Shown piece after piece: positions 1-9,626 of a stretch of 64,000 nt of DNA. This DNA is from Antarctobacter sediminis. GTDB lineage: Bacteria; Pseudomonadota; Alphaproteobacteria; Rhodobacterales; Rhodobacteraceae. Numbering within the stretch: position 1 is the stretch's first letter; every line of letters begins with the position of its first letter. Made by a program: the position numbers and the translations under genes. The notes below the pieces were generated by a model. The model was not told where the DNA came from. It did not search any database and was given only the letters and a program-made list of their open reading frames with translations. The stretch is taken from positions 1,240,001 through 1,304,000 of the forward strand of contig NZ_JAHUZG010000002.1 of NCBI RefSeq assembly GCF_019218285.1, given 5' to 3'.

Positions 1-735
1 CACCACCGCATGGGCCGATTTCCACTGGTTCATGCCTTCGGTCCGGCCCTGATAGATCACGCCCTTGGTGTCGCACATGATGCAGTTTTCGTGCCGCGCG
101 CCCATGGATTTCACCAGTTCCAGACAGGCGATCCCGGCCGCACCGGCACCGTTCAGGACAATTTTGCAGTCCTCGATCTTTTTCCCCGACAGATGCAGCG
201 CATTGATCAGGCCCGCGGCACAGATCACCGCCGTGCCGTGCTGGTCGTCATGAAAGACGGGAATGTCCATCTCTTCCTTGAGCCGCTGCTCGATGATGAA
301 ACATTCGGGCGCTTTGATGTCTTCGAGGTTGATGCCGCCAAAGGTTGGCCCCATCAGGCGCACCGCCTTGCAGAATTCATCTGGGTCTTCGGTGTCCAGT
401 TCGATGTCGATGCTGTTCACATCGGCAAAGCGTTTGAACAGGACCGATTTGCCTTCCATCACCGGCTTGGACCCCAGCGCACCAAGGTTGCCTAGCCCCA
501 GAACCGCCGTCCCGTTGGATATCACCGCCACAAGGTTGCCCTTGTTGGTGTAGTCATAGGCCAGTTCGGGGTTCTCGGCGATGTCCTCGCAAGGCACGGC
601 CACGCCAGGGGAATAGGCAAGGCTGAGATCGCGCTGGGTCGTCATGGGAACAGTGGCCTGTACCTCCCATTTGCCGGGCGTCGGTTCGAGGTGAAAGGCA
701 AGCGCCTCTTCGCGGGTGAATCTGGCTTTGGACAT
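1..735 (-). CDS. maeB: NADP-dependent malic enzyme (N-terminal part, cut by window edge)
   Basis: Oxidative decarboxylation of malate to pyruvate with NADP+ in the cytosol. Reading the minus strand from ATG at 735 gives 245 codons with no stop before the window edge. The product starts [18 protein letters not shown]. It contains the malic-enzyme blocks [12 protein letters not shown] (about residue 41), [20 protein letters not shown] (about 73) and [14 protein letters not shown], followed by the dinucleotide-fold glycine motif [17 protein letters not shown] ribosome binding site lies just upstream of the ATG. Family members of the MaeB type usually carry a C-terminal phosphotransacetylase-like domain; that part lies outside the window. 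The gene is divergent from mutS across about 80 bp. Confidence 0.93.
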   Translation of the reverse strand, partial: MSKARFTREEALAFHLEPTPGKWEVQATVPMTTQRDLSLAYSPGVAVPCEDIAENPELAYDYTNKGNLVAVISNGTAVLGLGNLGALGSKPVMEGKSVLFKRFADVNSIDIELDTEDPDEFCKAVRLMGPTFGGINLEDIKAPECFIIEQRLKEEMDIPVFHDDQHGTAVICAAGLINALHLSGKKIEDCKIVLNGAGAAGIACLELVKSMGARHENCIMCDTKGVIYQGRTEGMNQWKSAHAVV

Positions 736-818
736 GTCCCCTCCATCCGGCAGAATTTGCGGTTTTCCCCGCGGTTTGGTCACCTTATTGTCACGCGAAA
801 TCGCCGGGGGGAAGGTTC

Positions 819-3488
819 GTGAGCGCTAACAAGGCCGGAAAGGGAACAGCGAAGGATACGGCGGTGACGCCGATGATGGCGCAGTACCTCGAAATCAAGG
901 CACAGTACCCCGATGCGCTGTTGTTTTACCGCATGGGGGACTTCTATGAGTTGTTCTTTGATGACGCGGTGGCCGCCAGCGCCGCGTTGGACATCGCCCT
1001 AACCAAAAGAGGCAAACACGCAGGGGACGACATTCCCATGTGCGGCGTGCCTGTGCATGCGGCCGAGGGGTACCTGCTGACATTGATCCGCAAGGGTTTC
1101 CGCGTCGCCGTGGGCGAACAGATGGAAAGCCCCGAGGAAGCCAAGAAACGCGGCTATAAATCCGTGGTGCGGCGCGACGTGGTGCGGTTGGTCACCCCCG
1201 GCACGCTGACCGAGGATTCGCTGCTGGAGGCCCGCCGGCACAATTTCCTCGCGGCTCTGGGGCAGGTACGGGATGACTGGGCGCTGGCCTGGACCGATAT
1301 TTCCACCGGCGCATTTCACGTGATGCCATTGTCCCGAGCGCGGATCGGGGCAGAACTTGCACGGCTGGCCCCTTCGGAACTTTTGGCCTCGGACAGCACC
1401 GAGGAAATCCTGCGCGACGTTCTGACGGACCTGGGGATCGAACCGACGGTTCTTGGGACCGCCTCGTTCGAGTCCGGGGCTGCGGAAACTCGCCTGGAAA
1501 AGCTGTTCAAAGTGCAGTCGTTGGCAGGGTTCGGCGCCTTTGGCCGGGCAGAACTTTCGGCCATGGGTGCCTTGGTCGACTATCTCGACATCACGCAAAA
1601 GGGACGGTTGCCGCTGCTGCGGCCACCGCGTCAGGAGCAAGTCACCCGCATCCTGCAAATCGACGCCGCCACAAGGCGCAACCTTGAACTGACCGAAAGC
1701 CTGCAAGGCGGGCGCGCCGGGTCCCTGCTTTCGGTGATCGATCTGACGGTAACATCGGCCGGGGCCCGCCTGCTGGAACGGCGTGTATCGTCGCCCTCCC
1801 GCGATCTGGAGGTGATTCAGGAACGGCTTGAGGCTGTGCGTTGGGGCGTCGAAGGCCCTATGTCCGACAGTCTGCGCGCCAGCCTGAAATCCGTACCCGA
1901 CCTTGACCGCGCGCTGTCTCGCCTTGGATTGGACAGGGGAGGTCCGCGTGATCTGGCTGCGGTCCGGATTGCCTTGACACAGGCCGAAGAGATCGCCGCG
2001 CGTCTGTCCAACCAAGACGTGCCTGACCTGATTGCACGCTCGGTCGAAGCCCTGACCGGACAGGATGCCCTGACCAATCTTCTGGATGCCGCGCTGGTGG
2101 CGGAACCCGGACTGAAAGTCAGCGATGGTGGATTCGTTGCCCCCGGCTATGACTCGGCGCTGGACGAGTCGCGAACCTTGCGGGACGAGGGCAGGGGCGT
2201 GATTGCCCGGATGCAGGGCGAATATGCGCAGGAAACCGGCGTTGGATCCCTCAAGATCAAACACAATAACGTCTTGGGCTATTTCATTGAAACGACCGCG
2301 GTCCACGCGGACAAGATGTTTGCCCTGTCCGAACGGTTCATCCACCGTCAGACAACCGCCAATCAGGTCCGCTTTACCACGGTCGAACTGTCCGAACTGG
2401 AGCGGCGAATCCTGAACGCCGGCAATGAAGCGTTGGAAATCGAACGCCGCATCTACGAGGAACTGCGCAGCGCGGTTCTGGATACCGCCCCGGCGCTGTA
2501 CGATCTGGCGCTTTCACTTGCCGAAATCGATCTGGCCCTGGCATTGGCCGAACTGGCCCGTCAACGCGACTGGTGCCGCCCCCAAGTGGATGACAGCCGC
2601 GCCTTCCAGATCACTGCAGGCCGCCATCCGGTAGTGGAATCCGCTTTGGCCGCCAGCGGAACGCCGTTCATCGCCAATGACTGCACCCTGAACGCCGAAG
2701 GGCAGGGGGCTGCCGTCACCTTGCTCACCGGCCCGAACATGGCTGGCAAGTCGACCTTCCTGCGCCAGAACGCCCTGATCGCGCTGTTGGCCCAAATGGG
2801 ATCCTACGTGCCCGCGCAATCGGCCCACGTGGGCCTTGTCAGTCAGATCTTCAGCCGCGTAGGGGCAAGCGATGACCTCGCGCGCGGCCGCTCGACATTT
2901 ATGGTGGAAATGGTCGAAACGGCCGCCATCCTGAACCAGGCCGACGAAAGAGCCCTCGTCATCCTCGACGAGATCGGACGCGGCACCGCAACCTATGACG
3001 GCCTCTCGATCGCTTGGGCAACCTTGGAGCATCTGCAAGCAGTGAACCGGGTGCGGGGGCTTTTTGCCACGCATTATCACGAACTGACGGCGCTTGCCGG
3101 CAAGCTGGACGGCGTATCGAACGCCACCGTGGCCGTCAAGGAGTGGGACGGCGAAGTAATCTTCCTGCACGAGGTACACGAGGGCGCAGCGGATCGATCT
3201 TACGGCGTACAGGTCGCGCAACTGGCGGGACTGCCCACGGCGGTGATCACCCGCGCCCGCGACGTTCTGGAAGCGCTGGAAAAAGGCGAACGCGAACGCA
3301 CCAGCCCAAAGGCGCTGATCGACGACCTGCCGCTCTTCTCTGCCGCAGCGCGCACCCCGGCACCGAATGTTTCCCGTGAAACGTCCGAGGTCGAGGAAAA
3401 GCTGCGTGACCTCATGCCCGACGACCTGTCACCGCGCGAAGCCTTGCAGGCACTCTACGACCTGAAAAACCTGCTTCACCCCAAATGA
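819..3488 (+). CDS. mutS: DNA mismatch repair protein MutS
   Basis: Recognises base mismatches and small loops and starts mismatch repair. The 889-residue product has the mismatch-reading motif MGDFYELF near residues 41-48, a Walker [10 protein letters not shown] near 637, the ATPase block [13 protein letters not shown] near 712 and THYHEL near 750. This is full length for the family. The start is GTG at 819, preceded by a GGGGGAAGG ribosome binding site; no ATG fits as well. Near codon 850 the sequence contains a degenerate parS site. A strong hairpin with a T-run follows about 70 bp after the stop. The downstream grpE gene is convergent. Confidence 0.97.
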   Translation: MSANKAGKGTAKDTAVTPMMAQYLEIKAQYPDALLFYRMGDFYELFFDDAVAASAALDIALTKRGKHAGDDIPMCGVPVHAAEGYLLTLIRKGFRVAVGEQMESPEEAKKRGYKSVVRRDVVRLVTPGTLTEDSLLEARRHNFLAALGQVRDDWALAWTDISTGAFHVMPLSRARIGAELARLAPSELLASDSTEEILRDVLTDLGIEPTVLGTASFESGAAETRLEKLFKVQSLAGFGAFGRAELSAMGALVDYLDITQKGRLPLLRPPRQEQVTRILQIDAATRRNLELTESLQGGRAGSLLSVIDLTVTSAGARLLERRVSSPSRDLEVIQERLEAVRWGVEGPMSDSLRASLKSVPDLDRALSRLGLDRGGPRDLAAVRIALTQAEEIAARLSNQDVPDLIARSVEALTGQDALTNLLDAALVAEPGLKVSDGGFVAPGYDSALDESRTLRDEGRGVIARMQGEYAQETGVGSLKIKHNNVLGYFIETTAVHADKMFALSERFIHRQTTANQVRFTTVELSELERRILNAGNEALEIERRIYEELRSAVLDTAPALYDLALSLAEIDLALALAELARQRDWCRPQVDDSRAFQITAGRHPVVESALAASGTPFIANDCTLNAEGQGAAVTLLTGPNMAGKSTFLRQNALIALLAQMGSYVPAQSAHVGLVSQIFSRVGASDDLARGRSTFMVEMVETAAILNQADERALVILDEIGRGTATYDGLSIAWATLEHLQAVNRVRGLFATHYHELTALAGKLDGVSNATVAVKEWDGEVIFLHEVHEGAADRSYGVQVAQLAGLPTAVITRARDVLEALEKGERERTSPKALIDDLPLFSAAARTPAPNVSRETSEVEEKLRDLMPDDLSPREALQALYDLKNLLHPK
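3368..3383. other. Degenerate parS-like site inside mutS
   Basis: TGTTTCCCGTGAAACG matches the parS consensus TGTTTCACGTGAAACA at 14 of 16 positions; the differences are a central A to C and the last base. It encodes Val-Ser-Arg-Glu-Thr in the C-terminal part of MutS, the same pentapeptide that a perfect parS site encodes in rsmG. Whether ParB binds it is unknown. Confidence 0.4.
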
Positions 3489-3553
3489 AACGGGCCGAAT
3501 CGGCGTCCTGTTTCTTCTTGGTAACAATACTCTGGGGGTGAAGGCCAAAGGCC

Positions 3554-3580
3554 GAGGGGGCAAAGCCCCCCTCACTTTTT
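3554..3580 (+). terminator. Intrinsic terminator after mutS
   Basis: GAGGGGGC and GCCCCCCTC form a GC-rich stem around an AAA loop (3554-3573), followed by ACTTTTT on the plus strand. The position, 66 bases after the mutS stop and before convergent grpE, fits transcription ending for mutS. A second, weaker hairpin overlaps the mutS stop codon (3487-3514). Confidence 0.75.
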
Positions 3581-3643
3581 CCCCTGGCCCCACGGGACCA
3601 AGGGTCATGTTTAACGGTTGATCGAGTTCGATGCCGCCGCCCG

Positions 3644-4207
3644 TCAGGACGCTGGCATCGAACTGACGCCAACCTGCGCCGGGCGCAGAAGGCGATCATA
3701 CAATAGGAAACCTTCGGCCGAAACCTGGATGATGTCACCGGCCTTTGTACCCGGCACCGGTGCCTCGAACATCGCTTCATGTTGCTGGGGATCGAACCGG
3801 TCACCAACCTCGGGTGTGATCCGGGTCACGCCATGACGTTCAAAAACCTTCAGCAATTCTTTCAGCGTCAGCTCCACACCTTCCACCAGCGCAGTCGAGG
3901 CCTGACTACCTTCTTCCTGCGCCGCAGCGAGGGCGCGGTTGAGGTTGTCATATACCGGCAGCAAGTCGCGCGCGATGCGTGTGCCACCATAGGCCTGAGC
4001 TTCGCGGCGGTCCTTGTCAGCACGTTTGCGGGCGTTTTCCGCATCCGCCAGGGCGCGCATGAACTTGTCCTTGAAGTCGTCCCGTTCGGCGCGCAGCGTA
4101 TCGATTTCCATTGCGATGTCGTCGATCTCCCCGGTCAATTCGGCTTGCTCTTCAGCTTCGGCCGTTTCGATGTCGTCAAGGAAATCGTCCTTTTTCGGGT
4201 CTGCCAT
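3644..4207 (-). CDS. grpE: Nucleotide exchange factor GrpE
   Basis: Co-chaperone that releases ADP from DnaK. The 187-residue product has an acidic N-terminus, a long helical coiled-coil stretch (about residues 25-90, with the family block DFKDKFMRALADAENARKR) and a C-terminal beta domain (GDRFDPQQHEAMFEAPVPG). Its length is typical. The start ATG at 4207 follows a GAGG ribosome binding site and lies 11 bases after the hrcA stop, so the two genes form an hrcA-grpE operon. The 3' end overlaps an 11-bp inverted repeat (AGTTCGATGCC at 3625-3635, complement at 3654-3664). dnaK and dnaJ are not in the window. Confidence 0.96.
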   Translation of the reverse strand: MADPKKDDFLDDIETAEAEEQAELTGEIDDIAMEIDTLRAERDDFKDKFMRALADAENARKRADKDRREAQAYGGTRIARDLLPVYDNLNRALAAAQEEGSQASTALVEGVELTLKELLKVFERHGVTRITPEVGDRFDPQQHEAMFEAPVPGTKAGDIIQVSAEGFLLYDRLLRPAQVGVSSMPAS

Positions 4208-4218
4208 CTTTTCTACCT

Positions 4219-5283
4219 CTAACTCCGGTCAGCGATCATCCGCCCGACCAGTTGAGCCGTGTAATCCACGATCGGCACAATCCGACCGTAGTTGAGGCGG
4301 GTGGGTCCAATGACGCCCACCGCACCAATGATCTTTCGGTCCGCGTTCATATATGGAGAGACCACCAGAGAGGAACCCGAAAGTGAGAAAAGTTTGTTCT
4401 CGGAGCCGATAAAAATGCGCACCCCTTCGCCTTCATCGGTGAGTTCCAGAAATTCGGCGATGTCCCGCTTGCGTTCAAGATCGTCAAACAGGCTCCGAAT
4501 GCGGTCCAGTTCGTCCTGCGCGGAATCTTCGCCCAATAGATTGGCCCGGCCGCGCACGATCAGGCGCTCACCACTGTCTCCGTTGCCGTCCCAGACGGCG
4601 ATCCCGGCGTCAATCAGATCCGCGGCCAGACCGTCGATTTCCTGACGGCGGCGCTTGATCTCGGCCTGCATCGCTCTGCGCAATTCGCTCAAGGTCCGAC
4701 CTTCGGCCAGAGCATTGGTGAAATTCGCCGCCTCGCGCATGGCGCTTGGCGTCAGACCGGGCGGGGGTGTGAACACTCGATTCTCGACATGGCCATCGGC
4801 AAATACAATCACCACCAAGGCCCGGTCCTGCGCGAGGCTGACAAACTCGATATGTTTGAGCGGCGCTTCATGTTTCGGCGTCAGCACCAGCGAGGCCCCC
4901 TGTGTCACCCCCGAAAGGGCCGAACCGACCGCATCCAACAGCCCCGAAACGTCTCCCGCATTCCGGCCCAGGGTCGCGTCCAGCTTTTCCCTGTCCTCGT
5001 TATCAAGGTCCCGCACCTCCAGCAGGCCATCGACAAACATCCGAAGGCCCTGTTGTGTCGGAATGCGCCCGGCCGAGACATGCGGGCTGTCCAGCAAGCC
5101 CAGATACTCCAGATCCTGCATCACGTTACGGATCGTCGCGGCCGAAACTTTTTCCGACAGGGTACGGGTCAGGGTGCGGGAACCTACGGGTTCGCCGCTT
5201 GCCAGATATCCTTCGACCACCCGGCGAAACACCTCGCGCGACCGGTCATTCATCTGGGACAGGAGTTCTCGTGCCTCAGTCAT
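4219..5283 (-). CDS. hrcA: Heat-inducible transcription repressor HrcA
   Basis: Repressor of heat-shock chaperone genes that classically binds CIRCE operators. The 354-residue product has an N-terminal winged helix (about residues 1-80, with SEKVSAATIRNVMQDLEYLG and SPHVSAGRIPTQQGLRMFVD) and the GAF-like HrcA core; the C-terminal block IGAVGVIGPTRLNYGRIVPIVD is characteristic. The start ATG at 5283 is preceded by GAGGG with 7-base spacing. It is divergent from rph. I found no CIRCE inverted repeat (TTAGCACTC-N9-GAGTGCTAA) upstream, so autoregulation through CIRCE is not supported here. Confidence 0.96.
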   Translation of the reverse strand: MTEARELLSQMNDRSREVFRRVVEGYLASGEPVGSRTLTRTLSEKVSAATIRNVMQDLEYLGLLDSPHVSAGRIPTQQGLRMFVDGLLEVRDLDNEDREKLDATLGRNAGDVSGLLDAVGSALSGVTQGASLVLTPKHEAPLKHIEFVSLAQDRALVVIVFADGHVENRVFTPPPGLTPSAMREAANFTNALAEGRTLSELRRAMQAEIKRRRQEIDGLAADLIDAGIAVWDGNGDSGERLIVRGRANLLGEDSAQDELDRIRSLFDDLERKRDIAEFLELTDEGEGVRIFIGSENKLFSLSGSSLVVSPYMNADRKIIGAVGVIGPTRLNYGRIVPIVDYTAQLVGRMIADRS

Positions 5284-5304
5284 CTTCTTGCCCTCTGTGG
5301 AGCC

Positions 5305-5332
5305 ATTAAAGAGCCTGTGTTCCCGGCGTCAA
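5305..5332 (-). promoter_or_regulatory. Candidate sigma70-type promoter of hrcA-grpE
   Basis: On the minus strand TTGACG (-35) is followed after 16 bases by TTTAAT (-10), ending 22 bases before the hrcA ATG. This predicts a leader of roughly 15 nt that includes the GAGGG ribosome binding site. No heat-shock sigma factor motif was evident. Confidence 0.45.
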
Positions 5333-5395
5333 TCGGGGTTGCATCTGTAGCCTGCCGCTGTCTATCCCCTGCATGACATTATGGAAGGGCTAGCC

Positions 5396-6109
5396 ATGCG
5401 ACCGTCGGGACGAAATCTAAGCGAAATGCGCGACGTTTCAATCGAAACGGGTGTGACCAAACATGCCGAAGGCTCGTGCCTGATTCGCATGGGGGACACC
5501 CATGTGCTTTGCACAGCCACCCTTGAAGAGCGTGTGCCGCCGTTTATCAAGGGATCCGGTCAGGGCTGGGTGACTGCTGAATATGGCATGCTGCCCCGGT
5601 CGACCTCGACCCGGATGCGGCGCGAAGCACAAGCCGGCAAACAGGGTGGCCGAACGGTCGAGATCCAACGACTGATCGGGCGCGCGCTGCGAGCGGGCGT
5701 TGACCGAAACGCGCTTGGCGAGCGTCAGATCACCGTGGACTGTGACGTGATCCAGGCGGATGGCGGTACGCGCTGCGCTTCGATCACCGGCGGCTGGGTG
5801 GCCCTGCGGCTTGCGGTCAACAAGCTGTTGAAAGCAGGCGATATCGTTACCGATCCGCTGGTGTCAGAAGTCGCCGCAGTCAGCTGCGGCATCTATGCTG
5901 GCCAGCCGGTTCTGGACCTTGATTACCCCGAAGACAGCGAAGCCGGGACCGACGGGAATTTCATTCTGCGCGGCGATGGTCGCCTGATCGAAGTCCAGAT
6001 GAGCGCCGAAGGATCCACCTTTTCCCGCGACGAGATGGGCAAACTGATGGACCTTGCCGAAAAAGGTGTGTCCGAACTGGTTGCCGCTCAGCGCGCCGCG
6101 GTGGCGTGA
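5396..6109 (+). CDS. rph: Ribonuclease PH
   Basis: Phosphorolytic 3'-5' exoribonuclease that trims tRNA 3' ends. I chose ATG at 5396 ([19 protein letters not shown]) over an in-frame ATG at 5381, because a GAAGGG ribosome binding site lies between them and family members begin MRPSGR. The 237-residue product then has normal length. Family blocks include [40 protein letters not shown]-like sequence near residue 85 (here [20 protein letters not shown]) and [18 protein letters not shown] (phosphate-site and catalytic region). Its TGA overlaps the start of the next gene, which indicates translational coupling with rdgB. Confidence 0.96.
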   Translation: MRPSGRNLSEMRDVSIETGVTKHAEGSCLIRMGDTHVLCTATLEERVPPFIKGSGQGWVTAEYGMLPRSTSTRMRREAQAGKQGGRTVEIQRLIGRALRAGVDRNALGERQITVDCDVIQADGGTRCASITGGWVALRLAVNKLLKAGDIVTDPLVSEVAAVSCGIYAGQPVLDLDYPEDSEAGTDGNFILRGDGRLIEVQMSAEGSTFSRDEMGKLMDLAEKGVSELVAAQRAAVA

Positions 6110-6720
6110 TGCGCCGGTTCGACGGAGATCGGCTTCTGGTGGCCACGCACAACAAGGGCAAGCTGGAAGAAATCGCACATCTTCTTGAGCCCTTCGGTGT
6201 GACCTGTGTCGGCGCTGCCGAGATGGGCCTGCCCGAGCCGGAAGAAACCGGTACGACCTTTGTCGAAAACGCCCGGATCAAGGCCCATGCCGCCGCAAAG
6301 GCGACAGGGCTGCCGGCCCTCGCAGATGACTCCGGGATCGAAATCGACGCATTGGACAAGGCGCCGGGTGTCTACACTGCCGATTGGTCGGAAACGCCGC
6401 AGGGTCGCGATTTTGTCATGGCAATGGAGAAGTCGCACCGCCTGTTGGTGGAAAGTGGCGCGGCAGAGCCTTGGACCGCTCGGTTCTGCTGTACACTGGT
6501 TTTGGCTTGGCCAGACGGCGAAGATGCTGTTTTTCCCGGTGTCATGGAGGGCCAGGTCGTTTGGCCCATGCGCGGATCTCAGGGCCATGGCTACGATCCG
6601 ATCTTTCAGCCCCATGGACATGACGTGACCTTTGGCGAGATGGATCGCTGGGAGAAAAACAAGATTTCGCATCGCGCCGATGCGTTTCGGAAATTCGTGG
6701 CGGGCTGCTTTGAGAGCTGA
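6109..6720 (+). CDS. rdgB: dITP/XTP pyrophosphatase (RdgB/HAM1 family)
   Basis: House-cleaning enzyme that hydrolyses non-canonical purine triphosphates (dITP, XTP) to monophosphates. The product of about 203 residues starts [20 protein letters not shown]; the THNKGK block binds the nucleotide phosphate. ADDSGIEIDALDKAPGVYTADW and the C-terminal GYDPIFQPHGHD and KNKISHRADA blocks match the family. ATG at 6109 overlaps the rph stop as TGATG; a GTG one codon earlier is possible. It is the middle gene of rph-rdgB-hemW. Confidence 0.95.
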   Translation: MRRFDGDRLLVATHNKGKLEEIAHLLEPFGVTCVGAAEMGLPEPEETGTTFVENARIKAHAAAKATGLPALADDSGIEIDALDKAPGVYTADWSETPQGRDFVMAMEKSHRLLVESGAAEPWTARFCCTLVLAWPDGEDAVFPGVMEGQVVWPMRGSQGHGYDPIFQPHGHDVTFGEMDRWEKNKISHRADAFRKFVAGCFES

Positions 6721-7876
6721 CACGCCTGAAAACTGGCAGAGCGGCGGGTTCGGGCTTTATGTCCACTGGCCGTTCTGCGAAGCTAAATGCCCCTATTGTG
6801 ACTTCAACAGCCATGTCACGCGCCAGATAGACCAGAGGCGATGGGCCAACGCTCTGGCAGCCGAAATCCGCAGGGCAGGGCGGGAATCCCCCGACAGAGT
6901 TCTGCGGTCGATCTTTTTTGGCGGCGGCACGCCTTCCCTGATGGAGGCCGAGACCGTCAAATCGGTCATAGATGCCGCGCGAGACTTCTGGACCTTTTCC
7001 AATGACATAGAGATCACGCTGGAAGCCAATCCACGCTCGGTGGAAGCAGGGCGTTTCGAAGGATATGCCCGCGCCGGGGTCAACCGGGTCTCGTTGGGGG
7101 TGCAATCTTTGCGGGAGGTGGATTTGCGCCGTTTGGGGCGGCTGCATGATGCGGGCGAGGCAAAAGCCGCGTTCGATGTCGCACGGTCGGTCTTTGATCG
7201 TGTCAGCTTTGACCTGATCTATGCACGACAGGATCAAAGCCTGTCCGACTGGCAGAATGAACTTTCCGAAGCCCTGGATATGGCAGCCGATCACCTGTCG
7301 CTGTACCAATTGACGATCGAAGAAGGCACAGCCTTTTGGGATCGCGCCCGGAATGGCGGCTTGCGCGGCCTGCCCGATGAGGACCTTGGGGCCGGTATGT
7401 ATGAACTGACCCAAGAGCTTTGCCGCTCTGCGGGGTTCGAGGCCTACGAAGTGTCAAACTATGCAAGGGAAGGTGCGCAGTCGCGGCACAATCTGGTCTA
7501 TTGGCATTATGGTGACTGGGTTGGCGTTGGCCCCGGTGCTCATGGCCGCGTGGGAACCGGTACGGAGCGACAGGCCACGGTAGCCTGGTCTATGCCGGGC
7601 AAATGGCTGGAAGAGGCGGAAAGGGGCAATGGCACGGAAAGCCGGGCAATCCTGAGCCTGCAAGATCAAGCCTCGGAATACCTTATGATGGGGCTACGTC
7701 TTTCTGAAGGCCTAGATATAGACAGACTACATCAACTCGATCCGCAGATCGCAGCAGGATCAGCACTGGCGGAAATGCGGGATCTGGGTTTCGTACAGAC
7801 GAAAGGCTCGCGGCTTTGGACCACCGAAAAGGGACGGTTGGTCCTTAATTCGGTGATCGCTGCCTTGATGCCCTGA
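6710..7876 (+). CDS. hemW: Radical SAM heme chaperone HemW (HemN-like)
   Basis: Radical SAM protein related to oxygen-independent coproporphyrinogen oxidase; the short HemW type is known as a heme chaperone rather than a true oxidase. The cluster motif CEAKCPYCDF (CX3CX2C) lies at about residue 22-31. Further blocks are FFGGGTPSLM and ITLEANPRSVEAGRF, with the HemN-type C-terminal wing. The start is uncertain: TTG at 6710 gives an 11-base overlap with rdgB and a protein starting just before GFGLYVHWPFC. In-frame ATGs at 6680 and 6632 would overlap rdgB more deeply. HemW lacks the N-terminal extension of HemN, which matches the length of about 388 residues. Confidence 0.9.
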   Translation: MRADTPENWQSGGFGLYVHWPFCEAKCPYCDFNSHVTRQIDQRRWANALAAEIRRAGRESPDRVLRSIFFGGGTPSLMEAETVKSVIDAARDFWTFSNDIEITLEANPRSVEAGRFEGYARAGVNRVSLGVQSLREVDLRRLGRLHDAGEAKAAFDVARSVFDRVSFDLIYARQDQSLSDWQNELSEALDMAADHLSLYQLTIEEGTAFWDRARNGGLRGLPDEDLGAGMYELTQELCRSAGFEAYEVSNYAREGAQSRHNLVYWHYGDWVGVGPGAHGRVGTGTERQATVAWSMPGKWLEEAERGNGTESRAILSLQDQASEYLMMGLRLSEGLDIDRLHQLDPQIAAGSALAEMRDLGFVQTKGSRLWTTEKGRLVLNSVIAALMP

Positions 7877-7879
7877 AGA

Positions 7880-8794
7880 TCAGCGGGACGTGCTAAGCAA
7901 ACCGCATAGCGCGTCCAACTGTTCAAGCGTGTCGTAGGAGATCGTCAGACGGCCGGCATCCTGTCCGGGCTTATGGTCGATCAGTACTTTCATGCCCAAA
8001 GCCGCGCTCAGGTCGCCTTCAAGCGCGCGAGTGTCCGCATCCTTATCCATCTTGAAAGCGCCCTCTGGAGCCTTCTTGCGCGGCTTGCTTTCGGGGCTGT
8101 CCTGTTTCACCAATTTCTCGGTGTCCCGGACCGACAGGCCCTTTTCAACCACCGTCTTGGCAAGAACCTCGGGATTGGGCGCTGTGATCAAGGCACGGGC
8201 GTGACCGGCGCTGAGCTGGCCTTCGGTCACCAGTTCCTGGACAGTCTCGGGCAGATTGAGAAGACGCATCAGGTTGGCGATGTGGCTGCGGCTTTTCCCG
8301 AGCGCCTCGGCCAGCTTTTCCTGAGTGTGACCGAATTTGAACATCAACTGCCGATAGCCGGCTGCCTCTTCGATCGCGTTCAGGTCGGCACGCTGAATAT
8401 TCTCGATAATTGCGACTTCGAGAACTTCGATATCGTCGAACTCACGGATGAGAACAGGAACTTCATGCTGCTGCGCAAGCTGCGAAGCACGCCAGCGGCG
8501 TTCCCCCGCGACGATTTCAAATTTCCCCTCGTCACGAGGGGAGGGACGTACGATCAGCGGCTGAATCACACCTTTGGTGCGAATCGACGCGGCCAGTTCG
8601 TTCAACTGGTCCTGCGTAAACGTGCGCCGCGGCTGGTCCGGGTTAGGAACCAGCGATTCGATCGGAAGCATCCGGTCAGGGCGGCGCGGGTTTTCGGTTT
8701 GTACCGTTTCTTCGGCCGCATTCACATCCGCCATCAAGGCGGAAAGTCCACGACCAAGCCCCCGTCGAACGTCTTTTCTGGGTTTTTCTGCCAT
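7880..8794 (-). CDS. parB: Chromosome partitioning protein ParB
   Basis: CTPase and DNA-binding clamp that loads at parS sites and works with ParA to segregate origins. The 304-residue product has the N-terminal ParA-stimulating box RRGLGRGLSALMAD (about residues 10-23). The ParB core follows, with GERRWRASQLA (about 98), the helix-turn-helix LAEALGKSRSHIANLMRLLN and a C-terminal dimerisation domain. The start ATG at 8794 follows a GAGG ribosome binding site. It lies 22 bases downstream of the parA stop, last in the minus-strand run rho, mnmE, mnmG, rsmG, parA, parB. Consensus parS sites occur 1.4, 3.3 and 8.2 kb away. Confidence 0.97.
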   Translation of the reverse strand: MAEKPRKDVRRGLGRGLSALMADVNAAEETVQTENPRRPDRMLPIESLVPNPDQPRRTFTQDQLNELAASIRTKGVIQPLIVRPSPRDEGKFEIVAGERRWRASQLAQQHEVPVLIREFDDIEVLEVAIIENIQRADLNAIEEAAGYRQLMFKFGHTQEKLAEALGKSRSHIANLMRLLNLPETVQELVTEGQLSAGHARALITAPNPEVLAKTVVEKGLSVRDTEKLVKQDSPESKPRKKAPEGAFKMDKDADTRALEGDLSAALGMKVLIDHKPGQDAGRLTISYDTLEQLDALCGLLSTSR

Positions 8795-8816
8795 GCCTGT
8801 CCTCTTTTGCCGCAGA

Positions 8817-9626
8817 TTAGGCGGCGCGTTTATCGTTTTTCTTCAAGAGCTCTTCGGCGAGCGCCCGGTAAGCCTGTGCGCCCTTCGAGGAACTGTCATA
8901 GGACAAGACCGGAAGCGCATAGGAGGGAGCTTCGGACACGCGCACATTGCGTGGAATGACGGTAGAGAAGACCAGATCGCCAAGATTGGCACGCGCATCC
9001 GCTTCGACATGTTGCGACAGGTTGTTGCGCGAGTCGTACATCGTCAGAACGATGCCTTCGATGCGCAGAGCAGGGTTTGCGCTTTGCCGGACTTCCCGGA
9101 TCGTCAGCATGAGCTGCGACAGGCCTTCGAGGGCAAAAAACTCGCTTTGCAACGGAACCAAGACAGAATGCGCAGCAACCATCGCGTTGACCGTCAGAAG
9201 GTTCAGGGACGGGGGACAATCGATCAAGATGACATCGAAACCAAAATCGTCCAGAGCTGGTTGGCGAAGTGCGTCATGCAACAGGAAACTGCGCTTTTCG
9301 TTCGAGAAAAGCTCGATATCAGCCGAGCTGAGATCAACAGTGGCCGGGATCAGCGACAGATTATCGGTCGATGTGCCAAGGATCACCTGGTCCAATGCAA
9401 CCTCACCAAGAAGCAGATCATAGGTCGTCAATTCTCGATCTTCGGGTTCTATCCCAAGACCTGTCGACGCATTGCCCTGCGGATCGAGATCGACCACCAG
9501 AACCTTATGCCCCTGTTCGCACAGCGCCGCACCAAGGTTGATCGTCGTCGTGGTCTTGCCGACGCCGCCTTTCTGGTTGGCAATGGCGATGATTTTCGGA
9601 CCCGGTGGGCGCGTCGGATCAGACAT
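8817..9626 (-). CDS. parA: Chromosome partitioning ATPase ParA
   Basis: Deviant-Walker ATPase that moves ParB-parS complexes. From ATG at 9626 the product has 269 residues starting [20 protein letters not shown]. It has the deviant P-loop KGGVGKTTTT at about residues 19-28, switch I DLDPQGNASTG and the Walker B region VILIDCPPSLN. An in-frame ATG at 9653 exists, but 9626 gives a short overlap with the rsmG stop (ATGTCTGA) and has upstream GGAG, so I prefer it. It is translationally coupled to rsmG and parB. Confidence 0.96.
   Translation of the reverse strand: MSDPTRPPGPKIIAIANQKGGVGKTTTTINLGAALCEQGHKVLVVDLDPQGNASTGLGIEPEDRELTTYDLLLGEVALDQVILGTSTDNLSLIPATVDLSSADIELFSNEKRSFLLHDALRQPALDDFGFDVILIDCPPSLNLLTVNAMVAAHSVLVPLQSEFFALEGLSQLMLTIREVRQSANPALRIEGIVLTMYDSRNNLSQHVEADARANLGDLVFSTVIPRNVRVSEAPSYALPVLSYDSSSKGAQAYRALAEELLKKNDKRAA

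Noticed and set aside
999-2345. Long open frame (448 codons) antisense to mutS
   Set aside because: It mirrors the mutS codons; the product shows no family motif and mutS is unmistakable. Long antisense frames are common in GC-rich DNA.
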